A DNA stretch of 64,000 bases from Flavobacterium soli DSM 19725 (GTDB lineage Bacteria; Bacteroidota; Bacteroidia; Flavobacteriales; Flavobacteriaceae), in the NCBI RefSeq assembly GCF_000422705.1, contig NZ_AUGO01000001.1, positions 558,001-622,000 on the forward strand, in the 5' to 3' direction. The notes beneath the pieces are model-generated. The model was not told where the DNA came from and made no database searches. It saw only the letters and a list, made by a program, of their open reading frames with translations. Each line of letters starts with the position of its first letter. Position 1 is the first letter of the stretch. The translations under genes and the position numbers were made by a program. Below are positions 26,272-35,028 of this stretch, one piece after another.

Positions 26272-28140
26272 ATGAAAAGACTATATATCCTATTAGGTTG
26301 CGTGTTAGTAAGCGCGACCAATTTGACAGCCCAGACCAAGGAGACCAAGAAGGCCGACCTGCTCTTCAACCAGTTCGAGTATGTCGAGGCTACCGAGGAA
26401 TACCTCAAGCTGGTAGAGAAGGGCAAGCAGGACCCCTATGTATACAAGCAATTGGCCGATGCCTATTACAACATGTTCAACACTGCCGAGGCGGCCAAGT
26501 GGTATGCCAAGGTAGTGGCCACCCCACAGGATGCCGAGACGTATTACAGGTATGCCCAGATGCTCAAGGCCAACGGCAAGTATGAGGAGGCCAACAAGCA
26601 GATGGCAACCTTTGCCAGCAAGGCACCAAACGACCAGAGGGCCAAGACCTTCAAGGAAAACCCGAACTACCTTCCAAGGCTATTGGACAAGCAGAAGAGC
26701 TTCGATATCAAGGCCCTGAACATCAGCAGCGAGAAGTCGGACTTCGGTCCATTCCTTGCCAATGACAATACGCTGTATTTCACCAGCTCAAGGAACAAGG
26801 CCAAGAGGACGGATGGGTGGAACGACGAGCCTTACCTTGACATCTACAAGTCGACCTTCAATGCCGACAAGACCTATGGCAAGCCTGTGGAAGTAGCAGA
26901 GCTGAACACCAGATGGCATGATGGCCCTGTGGCAATCACCGCCGATGGCAACACGATGTACTTCTCAAGGGACAGCCACGCGGAGAACAGCTTCGAGAAG
27001 GACAAGAAGCTCAAGGCAAAGTTCAGCCAGGTGCACCTTTTCAAGGCCACCAAGCAAGGTGATACCTGGGGTAACATCACGGCACTTCCCTTCAACAGCA
27101 AGAGCTATTCTGCCAGCAGCCCAAGCATCAGCAAGGACGGCAAGACGCTATACTTCTCATCGGACATGCCGGGATCCATCGGCCAGTCTGACATCTGGAA
27201 GGTATCGGTAAACGGTGACCAGTATGGCAAGCCTGAAAACCTTGGCCCAAAGGTGAACACCGAGGGCAAGGAACAGTTCCCTTTTATAACAGACGACAAC
27301 GTGCTATACTTCTCTTCCAATGGAAGGCAGGGACTTGGTGGACTTGACGTGTTCTCGATCGATCTGAACACTACCGAAGAATCCAAGAATGCAGGAAAGC
27401 CCGTAAACAGCGAGAAGGATGACTTCTCCTTCTCGTTCAACACGGTAAAGAACATCGGATTCTTCGCCAGCAACAGGACCGGAACCGACAACCTGTATGA
27501 GGCCAACCCGCTTTGCAGTGTTGAGGCCACCACGGTTGTTACCGATGCCAAGACAGGAGCGTTGCTAGCCAATGCAAGGGTTGCGATACTTGATGCCAAG
27601 AAGAACGTGATCGAGACCAGGACTACCGGAGCCAACGGCGAGGTGGTCTACAATGTGGAGTGCAACACGGCCTACACGATCCAGGCAGCCAAGGACGGAT
27701 ATGAGAGCGGGGTATTCCCGATCATGCCAAACAAGGGTGGCAAGGTGAAGGTTGACGCCCCACTGAACCCGATCGACGTTATCGTGAAAGAAGATGTAAT
27801 CGTCCTGAAGGAAATCAGTTTCGAATACAACAAGAGCAACATCACACAGGATGGAGCGTTCGAATTGGACAAGCTGGTTCAGGTGCTGAAGAACAACGAC
27901 AAGTTGGTGATCATGGTAAAGGCCCACACGGACAACCGCGGAAGCGACCAGTACAACCTGGACCTGTCTGACCGAAGAGCCAAGGCTACGGTCCAGTATG
28001 TGATCTCCAAGGGTATCCCAGCCAGCAGGATCTCCGGAAAGGGCTATGGCGAGAGCGAGCCGAAGGTGGACTGCAAGGAAGCCTGCACCGAAGAGGAGCA
28101 TGCACAGAACAGACGAAGCGAATTCCTTATCGTGAAATAG
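26272..28140 (+). CDS. OmpA-family protein with TPR, propeller and peptidoglycan-binding domains
   Basis: 622 residues, signal peptide MKRLYILLGCVLVSATNLTAQ. TPR-like helices span about 25-115. PD40/WD40-type repeats with LYFTSSRN, MYFSRDSH, LYFSSDMPG and LYFSSNGRQGLGGLDVF span about 140-400. A carboxypeptidase-regulatory-like domain lies at 410-500, and an OmpA C-terminal domain (ISFEYNKSNIT, AHTDNRGSDQYNLDLSDRRA) at 510-622. It probably tethers the T9SS partner complex to peptidoglycan. The three-gene order (giant adhesin, PorP/SprF, OmpA) is a known flavobacterial cassette. It is G+C-rich throughout, and a strong terminator follows. Confidence 0.92.
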   Translation: MKRLYILLGCVLVSATNLTAQTKETKKADLLFNQFEYVEATEEYLKLVEKGKQDPYVYKQLADAYYNMFNTAEAAKWYAKVVATPQDAETYYRYAQMLKANGKYEEANKQMATFASKAPNDQRAKTFKENPNYLPRLLDKQKSFDIKALNISSEKSDFGPFLANDNTLYFTSSRNKAKRTDGWNDEPYLDIYKSTFNADKTYGKPVEVAELNTRWHDGPVAITADGNTMYFSRDSHAENSFEKDKKLKAKFSQVHLFKATKQGDTWGNITALPFNSKSYSASSPSISKDGKTLYFSSDMPGSIGQSDIWKVSVNGDQYGKPENLGPKVNTEGKEQFPFITDDNVLYFSSNGRQGLGGLDVFSIDLNTTEESKNAGKPVNSEKDDFSFSFNTVKNIGFFASNRTGTDNLYEANPLCSVEATTVVTDAKTGALLANARVAILDAKKNVIETRTTGANGEVVYNVECNTAYTIQAAKDGYESGVFPIMPNKGGKVKVDAPLNPIDVIVKEDVIVLKEISFEYNKSNITQDGAFELDKLVQVLKNNDKLVIMVKAHTDNRGSDQYNLDLSDRRAKATVQYVISKGIPASRISGKGYGESEPKVDCKEACTEEEHAQNRRSEFLIVK

Positions 28141-28167
28141 CACCACGGGAAACCATCATAAAGCAAG

Positions 28168-28200
28168 AATCCCTTCCAGGCAACTGGAAGGGATTTTTTT
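28168..28200 (+). terminator. Strong intrinsic terminator after the T9SS cassette
   Basis: AATCCCTTCCAG pairs perfectly with CTGGAAGGGATT around GCAA, followed by T7. Confidence 0.95.
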
Positions 28201-28286
28201 GGGTAATGTTTCAGATTAGGTGTTTTTGAAAAGTATCACCCTAACTCCTTGAAAAACAATGTATATTTTGAGATTCCAAATCAATT

Positions 28287-28311
28287 AGAGGTGACCCAAC
28301 AGGTCACCTCT
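28287..28311. repeat. Perfect hairpin upstream of the transposase gene
   Basis: AGAGGTGACC pairs with GGTCACCTCT around CAACA and is followed by TCTATTTTT. It could be a terminator that shields the transposase from outside transcription, or a structural part of the element. Confidence 0.75.
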
Positions 28312-28377
28312 TCTATTTTTGAGGTCGGATAAGGCCTAAAAAAGCTTTTCTTGTATCTTAATGTATCAAAATAGGTC

Positions 28378-29037
28378 ATGGAAATAAAATGTAATTTTTG
28401 TAATGGTAAATGCATAAGGAATGGATTTCAAAACAATGGGAAACAACGTTATAAATGTTGTATCTGTCAAAAGCGGCAACAGTCTTGCTATGGGTACAAT
28501 GCTTATAAGTCAGACCTCAACCAGAACATTATCCAATTAACCAAGGAAGGCTTGGGAATAAGAAGCATTGCAAGGGTATTGAAAATATCAGCCACAACCT
28601 TACTAAAAAGGATTGTTTCGATAGCCAAGAGCATTCAGCAACCCATCATCAGTAAGGGAAAAACCTATGAGGTTGACGAGATGTGCACCTATATTAGACA
28701 CAAGCGAAACTTTATCTGGCTGGTTTATGCCTTGGAAAAGGATTCTAAAAAAGTTGTGAGTTTCAATGTAGGCAAGCGGACCAATAAAACGCTAAACCGT
28801 GTTTTGGAAACTTTAAAATTATCGGAAGCAAAAAAAATATTTACTGATAGGTTGAAAAACTACAGGTATCTTATAGAGGAAAAATTGCATACTGTGAAGC
28901 GTTTCGGCACGAATCATATTGAAAGGAAGAATCTGACATTGAGAACCCACATTAAAAGATTGAATAGAAGGACTATCTGCTTTAGCAAAAGCTTGGTGAT
29001 TTTGATTTCAGTTTTAAAGATGTATTTTTGGATTTGA
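28378..29037 (+). CDS. IS1-family transposase, single intact ORF
   Basis: 219 residues. An N-terminal InsA-like zinc-ribbon has CNFC..CCIC, then helix-turn-helix LGIRSIARVLKISATTLLKRI, then the InsB-like DDE region. Its motifs are VDEMCTY (first Asp), FTDRLKNY (second Asp) and NHIERKNLTLRTH (Glu), ending in RLNRRTICFSKS. Classical IS1 splits this over two ORFs joined by a frameshift; here it is continuous and looks functional. It lies directly downstream of the G+C-rich cassette but has A/T-rich codon use itself. Confidence 0.9.
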   Translation: MEIKCNFCNGKCIRNGFQNNGKQRYKCCICQKRQQSCYGYNAYKSDLNQNIIQLTKEGLGIRSIARVLKISATTLLKRIVSIAKSIQQPIISKGKTYEVDEMCTYIRHKRNFIWLVYALEKDSKKVVSFNVGKRTNKTLNRVLETLKLSEAKKIFTDRLKNYRYLIEEKLHTVKRFGTNHIERKNLTLRTHIKRLNRRTICFSKSLVILISVLKMYFWI

Positions 29038-29210
29038 GTAATTAAAAAGTACATTTATTTCTTAAGATTACATTCTTAGAAAAATACGGCAGTGTATCAG
29101 ATGTATCGAGTACTGATTATTAAAATCTGTGGTAGAATCAACAAACTACATTGAGGAATTGAGGGTTGAAAAATGAGAAACAAAAACAGAGGAAAGTTTT
29201 TCTATTCTTC

Positions 29211-30014
29211 CTAAAAATCTTCTCTAACAAACTCATACCCCAAAACTTCCATAATCTTGGTGGCCTCAACTGTTTTTCCAACCGATGGTTTTTCGTGGTT
29301 AAATATTGGTGGTTCCAATTCCATTTCGAGTGTTTTTTTAGTGTAATATTGTTTTCGGGTGGGATGGAAAGGAGCTACGGCATTAAAGGTTTCTCCCCAC
29401 GAGTTGGTGTCGATGATCTTCAGGATAATCCCGATGCAGTCGTCCTGATGAATCATGTTGATAGGGGCTTCAGGGTTTTCAACGTCTTTTCTTCCGGCCA
29501 GGAATCGGGCAGGATGACGGTCTTCGCCTATGAGTCCGCCAAAACGGAGCACCGTGGTCTTGAACGAAGTGTTATCCTGCAAGAGCTTTTCGGTAGCCAC
29601 TAATTGCCTTCCTGATTCGGTGTCAGGATTCACAGGAGTAGCCTCGGTGATAAGTTGTGTTTCATCACTATAAACCGATGTGGAGCTGATAAAAAGCACA
29701 CTTTCAACCGAAGATTGTTTGATAAACGGAATAAGGTTCTCGATCTTGGCGACAAAATTTTCTTTCTCCACACCGCGAAGCTTCGGCGGAATATCGATGA
29801 TCAAAACAGACGCATTTTCGAGAAACCCCATGATGTCGCCCTGTGTTTCTTCCGCTTTAAGCGAAATCAAAAAAGGACTGATTCCGGCATTTTCGAGTAG
29901 GGCTAATTTCTCTGCCGATGTGGTGGAACCTTTTACCACAAAGTCTTTTTGTAGCAAGGCTTTCGCCAAAGGGAAACCGAGCCAGCCACAACCGAGGATG
30001 CTAATTTTCGACAT
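29211..30014 (-). CDS. NAD(P)-binding epimerase/dehydratase-like SDR protein
   Basis: 267 residues. The Rossmann motif GCGWLG (8-13) opens the protein, and FISSTSVYSDETQ holds the SDR Ser/Tyr region; the usual YxxxK is not clear. It resembles the YeeZ-like extended SDR group. The substrate is unknown. Its start overlaps the end of the M28 peptidase gene by 14 bases, so it is the last gene of a minus-strand operon running 32.6 to 29.2 kb. Confidence 0.8.
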   Translation of the reverse strand: MSKISILGCGWLGFPLAKALLQKDFVVKGSTTSAEKLALLENAGISPFLISLKAEETQGDIMGFLENASVLIIDIPPKLRGVEKENFVAKIENLIPFIKQSSVESVLFISSTSVYSDETQLITEATPVNPDTESGRQLVATEKLLQDNTSFKTTVLRFGGLIGEDRHPARFLAGRKDVENPEAPINMIHQDDCIGIILKIIDTNSWGETFNAVAPFHPTRKQYYTKKTLEMELEPPIFNHEKPSVGKTVEATKIMEVLGYEFVREDF

Positions 30015-32361
30015 TTGGTGTTGTTATAGTGTCCGAAACCGGGAGGATGATTTCGGCTTTTGGTGAAGGTTTTATTTTTTGTTTCAACACGATGGCATCG
30101 TTCAGGATAAACGGTTTTGGCATCATAGAAGCGGGACGGTTCGGGATGCTAAACATCGAACTTTCGAGCAAATCGAACGAGGATTCCATGAGCTCTAGAT
30201 CGAGAACAGTGGCTTTTGGGGTGCTGAACTGCAGTTCGAGCGGTTCGTTATCGGTTACATAATAGCTCACCAAGATTCGGCCATGCCTCGGATGAATGGA
30301 TCCTTCCTGACCCAGCAGCTTCTGGTTGTTGGCCCTTAGATTGTGGATAACGGCTTTTTCTTCTGCAAAAATATCATAGCGGTTTACGTTTCGATTAGGC
30401 GAAATCTTGATCTTCAAGTGCCTTTGATTGCCTATGATGGTGTCGCGAAGGAACGAGATGGTGGGTTGCTGGAGTTCCTTTTCGGGAGCGGGAGCCATAA
30501 ACGATAACCCCGAATTGTATTTGCTTAGCAATGCGTTTTTATTGAGTCCGGTAGCGGGTTTTGGGTCGTCACCAAGGTAGTTTCTAGTCCACTCGTCGAG
30601 CTTCTTGTCATAGGTCGTCCAAACAGCTTTGTCTTGATCGGCATCATACACATAGAGCAGGCTGTTTGGTTTTGCAGTTCCGGCTTCAAATCCCGAGTGG
30701 ATATGGGCATCTACAAAAAAACCAATTGAAACAAGCAACATCAGGAACGACCAAGCGCCTTTCTTGTTGAATTTTCCCATAACCGGCAGTAGCAATCCAA
30801 AAACCAAAACCAATAGCATGGCACTGCCAAAAAGCATTTTGAGTCCGAGCCCTACAGGAAACATTGTCACAAACGGTACGTAGATAATGAGGGCCGGAAG
30901 GGCAAATAGAAGGTTGATGAAGGTGCTGGTTCGCTGGGTGAGGATAAAATAGCTGAACATGATGAGCGAGCCGAAAACCGGAAGGATAAAAAATCCTGCA
31001 CCCGGAAGGGCTATTGCCAAGGCTAGATTGATGATGATCCAAACGAGCAATGGGGCAATCGAGAAATTCATGAGTTGGTTTTCCGGGATGAATTTTCGAT
31101 AGAAGAAAAATAGAATCGAGAGGGTGAGGAATAGGAAAGCACCAATGTAGGCATGGCCATTATAGGTAAAGCCTTGGAGGATTTCCTTATATTCTGGGTA
31201 GATTTCCAGGACAATTCGCCACCCTAAAAAGGTAATAAATCCTGCAACCAATAGAGCTCCGAAGAACAATACAAAGCCTTTAAGAATTTCTCTTCCGTTG
31301 AGGATTCGTTTCCCGAAGCCTACAAAGCAGAGTCCTAAAAACAAGACAAAAGCAATCACTACCAGCGGAATATTCCATGAAAAAGGGTAGCTCATGAAGG
31401 CAATTGGCGTGTTAAAATAGACCTTGTCTTCGGTTGCATCAAGGGTTTTCAAATCGATATTCGAGAAGTGATTGAGCAGTGGCATAAGGTAGGTTCCTTG
31501 ATGTGCCAATGTATTTTTGCTCATGTGTTGGAGGTCGTCCTGTGCGGTATGGTAATTGAAATGCCCGTCGATAAAGGCAAAATTAAAGCCTTGGATATTG
31601 GCCCTTTCCCGAAAAACGGTCAGGTCGGTATCATTGGGCAGCATTTTGTATATGCTGTACATGAGCGAATTTGACACTGGAAACCTCGGATTGGCTTCGG
31701 TAAAAGCATTGACCATATTGGCGTTTCCTTGGTTCACTTCCATCAGCATATACGAAGGGCCGGAGCTTCCTCGTGCTTCAAAATTGATGACGACGCCCAC
31801 ATCTTTGGCCCATTGGTGCTGGGTGACAAAAAGTGCCGCACCGTTGAGACCGAGCTCTTCGGCATCCGAGAATAAAATGATGATATCGTTTTTGTGAGGG
31901 GTTTTGTTGTGGAGAAACGTTCGGATGCCTTCGAGGATCGTAACGATTCCCGAACCATCGTCGCTGGCGCCAAGGGATTTGGAGTGTGGGGCACTGTCAT
32001 AATGTGACAAGAGCATGAGGGCTTTGGAGTTGTCGGTCCCTTTAATTCGGGCGAGGATGTTTTTAGATTTTACTAGATTTCCCCATTCGCTAAAGCTGTA
32101 GCCTTCCTGTATCGAGGTTTCCAGACCCAGAGCTTCTAGTTCTTCTTTGAGATAGCCTGCAACGGTTTTATGGTTTTTAGAACCTACATAATGGGGTTCC
32201 TGAGTGATGTTTTCGAGTTTCTTTAAAGCCCGAAGCGTCGAGAATTCCGACAAGGAACCTTCTGTTTCGGGGACAGATTGTGGCATTATTAAAAAATAGA
32301 CCAAGTAGGTAGTAGCCACCAGAAACAGGGCCGATAGAAAAGAGGCATAGTATTTTTTCAT
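30001..32361 (-). CDS. M28-family metallopeptidase with C-terminal multi-pass membrane region
   Basis: From the preferred ATG at 32361 the product is 786 residues and begins MKKYYASFLSALFLVATTYLVYF, a signal anchor. A start at 32412 would overlap the upstream gene. The zinc peptidase motifs are LSHYDSAPHSK, GASDDGSGIVTILE, LFSDAEELGLNGA, INFEARG and NYHTAQDD, in order, in about the first 300 residues. About eight membrane helices and a soluble C-terminal domain follow. The layout resembles ER-type Fxna peptidases and bacterial 'M28 family peptidase' membrane proteins. The active site faces the periplasm by prediction. Confidence 0.9.
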   Translation of the reverse strand: MKKYYASFLSALFLVATTYLVYFLIMPQSVPETEGSLSEFSTLRALKKLENITQEPHYVGSKNHKTVAGYLKEELEALGLETSIQEGYSFSEWGNLVKSKNILARIKGTDNSKALMLLSHYDSAPHSKSLGASDDGSGIVTILEGIRTFLHNKTPHKNDIIILFSDAEELGLNGAALFVTQHQWAKDVGVVINFEARGSSGPSYMLMEVNQGNANMVNAFTEANPRFPVSNSLMYSIYKMLPNDTDLTVFRERANIQGFNFAFIDGHFNYHTAQDDLQHMSKNTLAHQGTYLMPLLNHFSNIDLKTLDATEDKVYFNTPIAFMSYPFSWNIPLVVIAFVLFLGLCFVGFGKRILNGREILKGFVLFFGALLVAGFITFLGWRIVLEIYPEYKEILQGFTYNGHAYIGAFLFLTLSILFFFYRKFIPENQLMNFSIAPLLVWIIINLALAIALPGAGFFILPVFGSLIMFSYFILTQRTSTFINLLFALPALIIYVPFVTMFPVGLGLKMLFGSAMLLVLVFGLLLPVMGKFNKKGAWSFLMLLVSIGFFVDAHIHSGFEAGTAKPNSLLYVYDADQDKAVWTTYDKKLDEWTRNYLGDDPKPATGLNKNALLSKYNSGLSFMAPAPEKELQQPTISFLRDTIIGNQRHLKIKISPNRNVNRYDIFAEEKAVIHNLRANNQKLLGQEGSIHPRHGRILVSYYVTDNEPLELQFSTPKATVLDLELMESSFDLLESSMFSIPNRPASMMPKPFILNDAIVLKQKIKPSPKAEIILPVSDTITTPNVEN

Positions 32362-32372
32362 TTCAAGAGAAG

Positions 32373-32645
32373 TTATGGGGTCAGTCTTCTGTATCTTTTT
32401 GTGTTCATCCACCAGGTATAGCCTCCTTCGAAAATAATTCCTCCCACTATAAATATCAACATTGAAACAACTACTTTCGGCATTTTAAACATTTCATCAA
32501 GGCTCCCGTCCAGGAATGAAAAGATAAAGGTAAACAGAAATATCAGGAAACCAAAAATACTGCCATGCAAAAGTGCATATCGCAATCTTCCGCGTTTCAT
32601 TACAACTTCCCAGTAGGCTACAAATTTTACGTCTTTCTCTGTCAT
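32373..32645 (-). CDS. Small two-helix membrane protein
   Basis: 90 residues with two hydrophobic helices (LHGSIFGFLIFLFTFIFSFL and VVVSMLIFIVGGIIFEGGY) separated by a short acidic loop. Charged ends lie on both sides, with the C-terminal tail rich in Lys and Arg. It lies 11 bases upstream of the M28 peptidase start and 8 bases downstream of the zinc-ribbon gene, so it is in the same operon. No family recognised. Confidence 0.75.
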   Translation of the reverse strand: MTEKDVKFVAYWEVVMKRGRLRYALLHGSIFGFLIFLFTFIFSFLDGSLDEMFKMPKVVVSMLIFIVGGIIFEGGYTWWMNTKRYRRLTP

Positions 32646-32653
32646 ATCAAAGT

Positions 32654-33004
32654 TTAAAATTCTTTCTTAACCAAAATATAATAATCGTTTTCCAAAGCCA
32701 TATAGCCTTGGTCATATAGGAAATAATAAATATTTCCTGTTTTAGTGTTCAACACATTGGTAAAAAACTCAAAGTCGAAACCCTTGCTCAGCAATTTGGT
32801 TCGTGTAGTTTTGGTTTTTCCGTCGAGGTTCAGTTCCATCAGGATGCGGTAATTCTTGCGTAATTTGTTGTTGATGTTCCGCATATAATTGGTGCTGTCC
32901 TTGTTCATTTTGTTGTTGTAGGCATTCCGGCAACCGTCACTGCAGAACTTCTTGTCCTCCCGACCTACAATTTTATCTCCGCATTCTAAACATGCTTTTT
33001 CCAT
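32654..33004 (-). CDS. Small zinc-ribbon protein (DUF2116-like)
   Basis: The start at 33004 gives 116 residues beginning MEKACLECGDKIVG. A longer frame from 33106 would translate repeat sequence and is unlikely. The metal site is CLEC...FCSDGC, like small DUF2116-type ribbons. The remaining helical part (MRNINNKLRKNYRILMELN) is Lys/Asn-rich. The function is not known; nucleic-acid binding is possible from the ribbon and basic charge. Confidence 0.75.
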   Translation of the reverse strand: MEKACLECGDKIVGREDKKFCSDGCRNAYNNKMNKDSTNYMRNINNKLRKNYRILMELNLDGKTKTTRTKLLSKGFDFEFFTNVLNTKTGNIYYFLYDQGYMALENDYYILVKKEF

Positions 33005-33071
33005 ATATTTTTTATCAGAAGCGAATAGCTTGGTTTGTATTTGGTATCCATTTCCTGCTGTCTTTCCAAAG

Positions 33072-33132
33072 CTTTTGTGGCTCCCGAAGCTTCGGGACCG
33101 CCACAAAAGGCTTTTCCCTTACATCAGGGCTA
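33072..33132. repeat. Long near-perfect hairpin plus right end of the dispersed repeat
   Basis: CTTTTGTGGC (33072-33081) pairs with GCCACAAAAG (33100-33109). Inside it lies the perfect palindrome TCCCGAAGCTTCGGGA (33082-33097), leaving only a two-base bulge. It continues into TTTTCCCTTACATCAGGGCT, matching the right end of the repeats at 8651-8756 and 59077-59185. The 33005-33298 gap holds no gene. Confidence 0.8.
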
Positions 33133-33198
33133 GTGGGAAATTTTGTTTTTTGTTTGGAGACTTTTCAGGAGTATAAATTTGTGATTGTACTAATTTAA

Positions 33199-33267
33199 CC
33201 ACAGATGACATTGATACAACGTATTTACACACCTGCTAAAATCTGTGTAATCCTTTTAATCTGTGGC
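33199..33267. repeat. CACAGAT/ATCTGTG intergenic repeat, copy 1
   Basis: It begins CCACAGAT and ends ATCTGTGGC with further ATCTGTG inside. It is related to 45811-45887 and 48782-48850. Confidence 0.7.
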
Positions 33268-33298
33268 AAAAAGCTCCATTTTGTTGATATTAAACGAT

Positions 33299-34825
33299 CT
33301 ACTTCAACTTTTTAATCTGATACAAATCTTTTCTTCTATCTTTCAAAATCCTCACACTTCCCATCTCGTGCAGTTTTTTCAGCATATCTAAATCGACATC
33401 GGCAATCAACGTCATCTCAGTATTTGGAGTGGCTTCGGCCTTTATTCCATTACTTGGGAATGCAAAATCAGATGGGGTGAAAACCGCAGCTTGGGCATAT
33501 TGGATGTCCATGTTGTTTACTCTTGGTAAATTCCCCACACATCCTGCAATGGCTACATAACATTCGTTTTCGATGGCTCTTGCTTGAGCACAAAGTTTCA
33601 CTCGCATATAAGCATTTTGGGTATCGGTAAGGAACGGAACAAAGAGGATTTCCATTCCTTCGTCAGCCATTAATCTTGATAATTCAGGGAATTCCACGTC
33701 ATAGCAAATCATGATCCCAATCTTGCCGCAATCGGTATCAAAAGTTCGTATTTGTGAACCGCCTTTCATTCCCCAATATTGCACTTCGTTTGGCGTGATG
33801 TGAATCTTGGTATACATTTCGGAAGTTCCGTCGCGTTTGCATAGAAAGCCAACATTGTAGAGATTTCCATCTTCGGTAAATGGCATGCTTCCCGTAATGA
33901 TGTTGATGTTATAGGCAATGGCAAATTCCTGGAATTTTTTTCGGATAGGTTCAGTAAAATGCGAGATTTCTCGGATGGCATCGGCTTCGTTCAAGTGATT
34001 GAAATCCGCCATTAATGGAGCGATAAACAATTCGGGAAACAGGCAAAAGTCACTTCCATAACCCGAAACCACATCAATAAAAAACTCCGATTGTTCGAAA
34101 AGGGCTTCCAAATTGGCTAACGGTCGCATTTGCCATTGTACCAATCCAAGACGAATAACACTTTTCCGGGAATTAATCAGCTTCGGACTTTTTTCATAAT
34201 AGATATTGTTCCATTCCAGCAAAACCGCATATTCCTGCGAACTGATATCGCCTTCCAGATAGTTTTTCATGATCTTGATTACGTGGAAGTCATTGCTCAA
34301 TTGGAATGAAAGTACAGGATCGTAGATTTCTTTCAGTTTCACCTTCTCAATATAATCTTTAGGAGTGGTCGTTTCGGCATGTTCAGTATATCTCGGAATC
34401 CTTCCTGCAAAAATGATGGATTTGAGATTCAATTGTTCACATAGTTCTTTTCTAGCATCATAAAGCCTTCTTCCTAGACGAATTCCTCGAAATTCAGGGT
34501 CGATAAAAACATCGATTCCATATAAGACTTCTCCGTTGAGGTCGTGTGTCGAGAAGGTATAATTTCCTGTAATTTTTTGATAAGTGTGGTTGGAAACCGC
34601 TTTTTTATAATCTACAATTAATGAAAGTGCGGCACCCACTACTTTATCGTCCACTAAAATAACCAACTGGCCTTCTGGGAAAATATCGAGTAAATTTTCG
34701 ATCTCTTCCTCCATCCAGTAGGCTCCATCAATTTCACAATAGGCTTTGATCATGGAGTTTTTCAGCTGCTTGTAATCTTCTAATAATAAATTTCGGAGTT
34801 CTACTTTGTTAATTTCGGTCTGCAT
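33299..34825 (-). CDS. Bifunctional GNAT acetyltransferase / carbon-nitrogen hydrolase fusion
   Basis: 508 residues. Residues 1-210 form a GNAT domain with the acyl-CoA loop RGIRLGRRLY (113-122). Residues 225-500 form a nitrilase-superfamily domain with the catalytic triad E265 (FPELF), K340 (YTKIHI) and C374 (MICYDVEFPEL). This fusion is known in several phyla, but its physiological substrate is uncertain; an amidase or N-acyl-transfer role is suggested by family. It stands alone on the minus strand with repeats downstream and a 200-base divergent region shared with ssb. Confidence 0.92.
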   Translation of the reverse strand: MQTEINKVELRNLLLEDYKQLKNSMIKAYCEIDGAYWMEEEIENLLDIFPEGQLVILVDDKVVGAALSLIVDYKKAVSNHTYQKITGNYTFSTHDLNGEVLYGIDVFIDPEFRGIRLGRRLYDARKELCEQLNLKSIIFAGRIPRYTEHAETTTPKDYIEKVKLKEIYDPVLSFQLSNDFHVIKIMKNYLEGDISSQEYAVLLEWNNIYYEKSPKLINSRKSVIRLGLVQWQMRPLANLEALFEQSEFFIDVVSGYGSDFCLFPELFIAPLMADFNHLNEADAIREISHFTEPIRKKFQEFAIAYNINIITGSMPFTEDGNLYNVGFLCKRDGTSEMYTKIHITPNEVQYWGMKGGSQIRTFDTDCGKIGIMICYDVEFPELSRLMADEGMEILFVPFLTDTQNAYMRVKLCAQARAIENECYVAIAGCVGNLPRVNNMDIQYAQAAVFTPSDFAFPSNGIKAEATPNTEMTLIADVDLDMLKKLHEMGSVRILKDRRKDLYQIKKLK

Positions 34826-34871
34826 AAATCTTTGTTTTCTTGAAAGATAGGAAAAATATTTTCCAATTACA

Positions 34872-34916
34872 AACGGTTACAATTATTTACAACCGAAAGT
34901 AAACGGTTGTTAACCG
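34872..34916. promoter_or_regulatory. Tandem inverted CGGTT/AACCG sites upstream of ssb
   Basis: CGGTT(N12)AACCG at 34874-34895 is followed by CGGTT(N3)AACCG at 34904-34916, with AAACGGTT repeated at a 30-base distance. They lie in the divergent region between the GNAT-nitrilase fusion and ssb, and could be operator sites. The regulator is unknown. Confidence 0.5.
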
Positions 34917-35028
34917 ACTAGTTTTTGGAATCTGCCACAACTTTGCCTCGTTGAATAATTACAATTTCAATTGCAAAATTCAATAACCATAACAAATTCA
35001 ATTTTATTAATTTTTAAATTTAAAAGCC

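Larger units (their letters stand above)
28215..29107 (+). mobile_element. IS1-family insertion sequence (ends not resolved)
   Basis: A single-ORF IS1-type transposase is flanked by non-coding sequence of about 180 bases on the left and 170 on the right. I could not find convincing terminal inverted repeats or a target duplication by eye, so the limits given are only rough. Left of the gene are two palindromes, TTAGGTG...CACCCTAA near 28215-28245 and another at 28287-28311. Confidence 0.5.

Noticed and set aside
27565..28146. 193-residue minus-strand ORF opposite the OmpA gene
   Set aside because: It is an artefact of G+C-rich DNA with few stops; the plus strand has a clear OmpA domain.
28200..29110. 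Terminal inverted repeats of the IS1 element
   Set aside because: GGTAATG at 28202 resembles IS1 ends, but no matching CATTACC was found to the right of the transposase gene.
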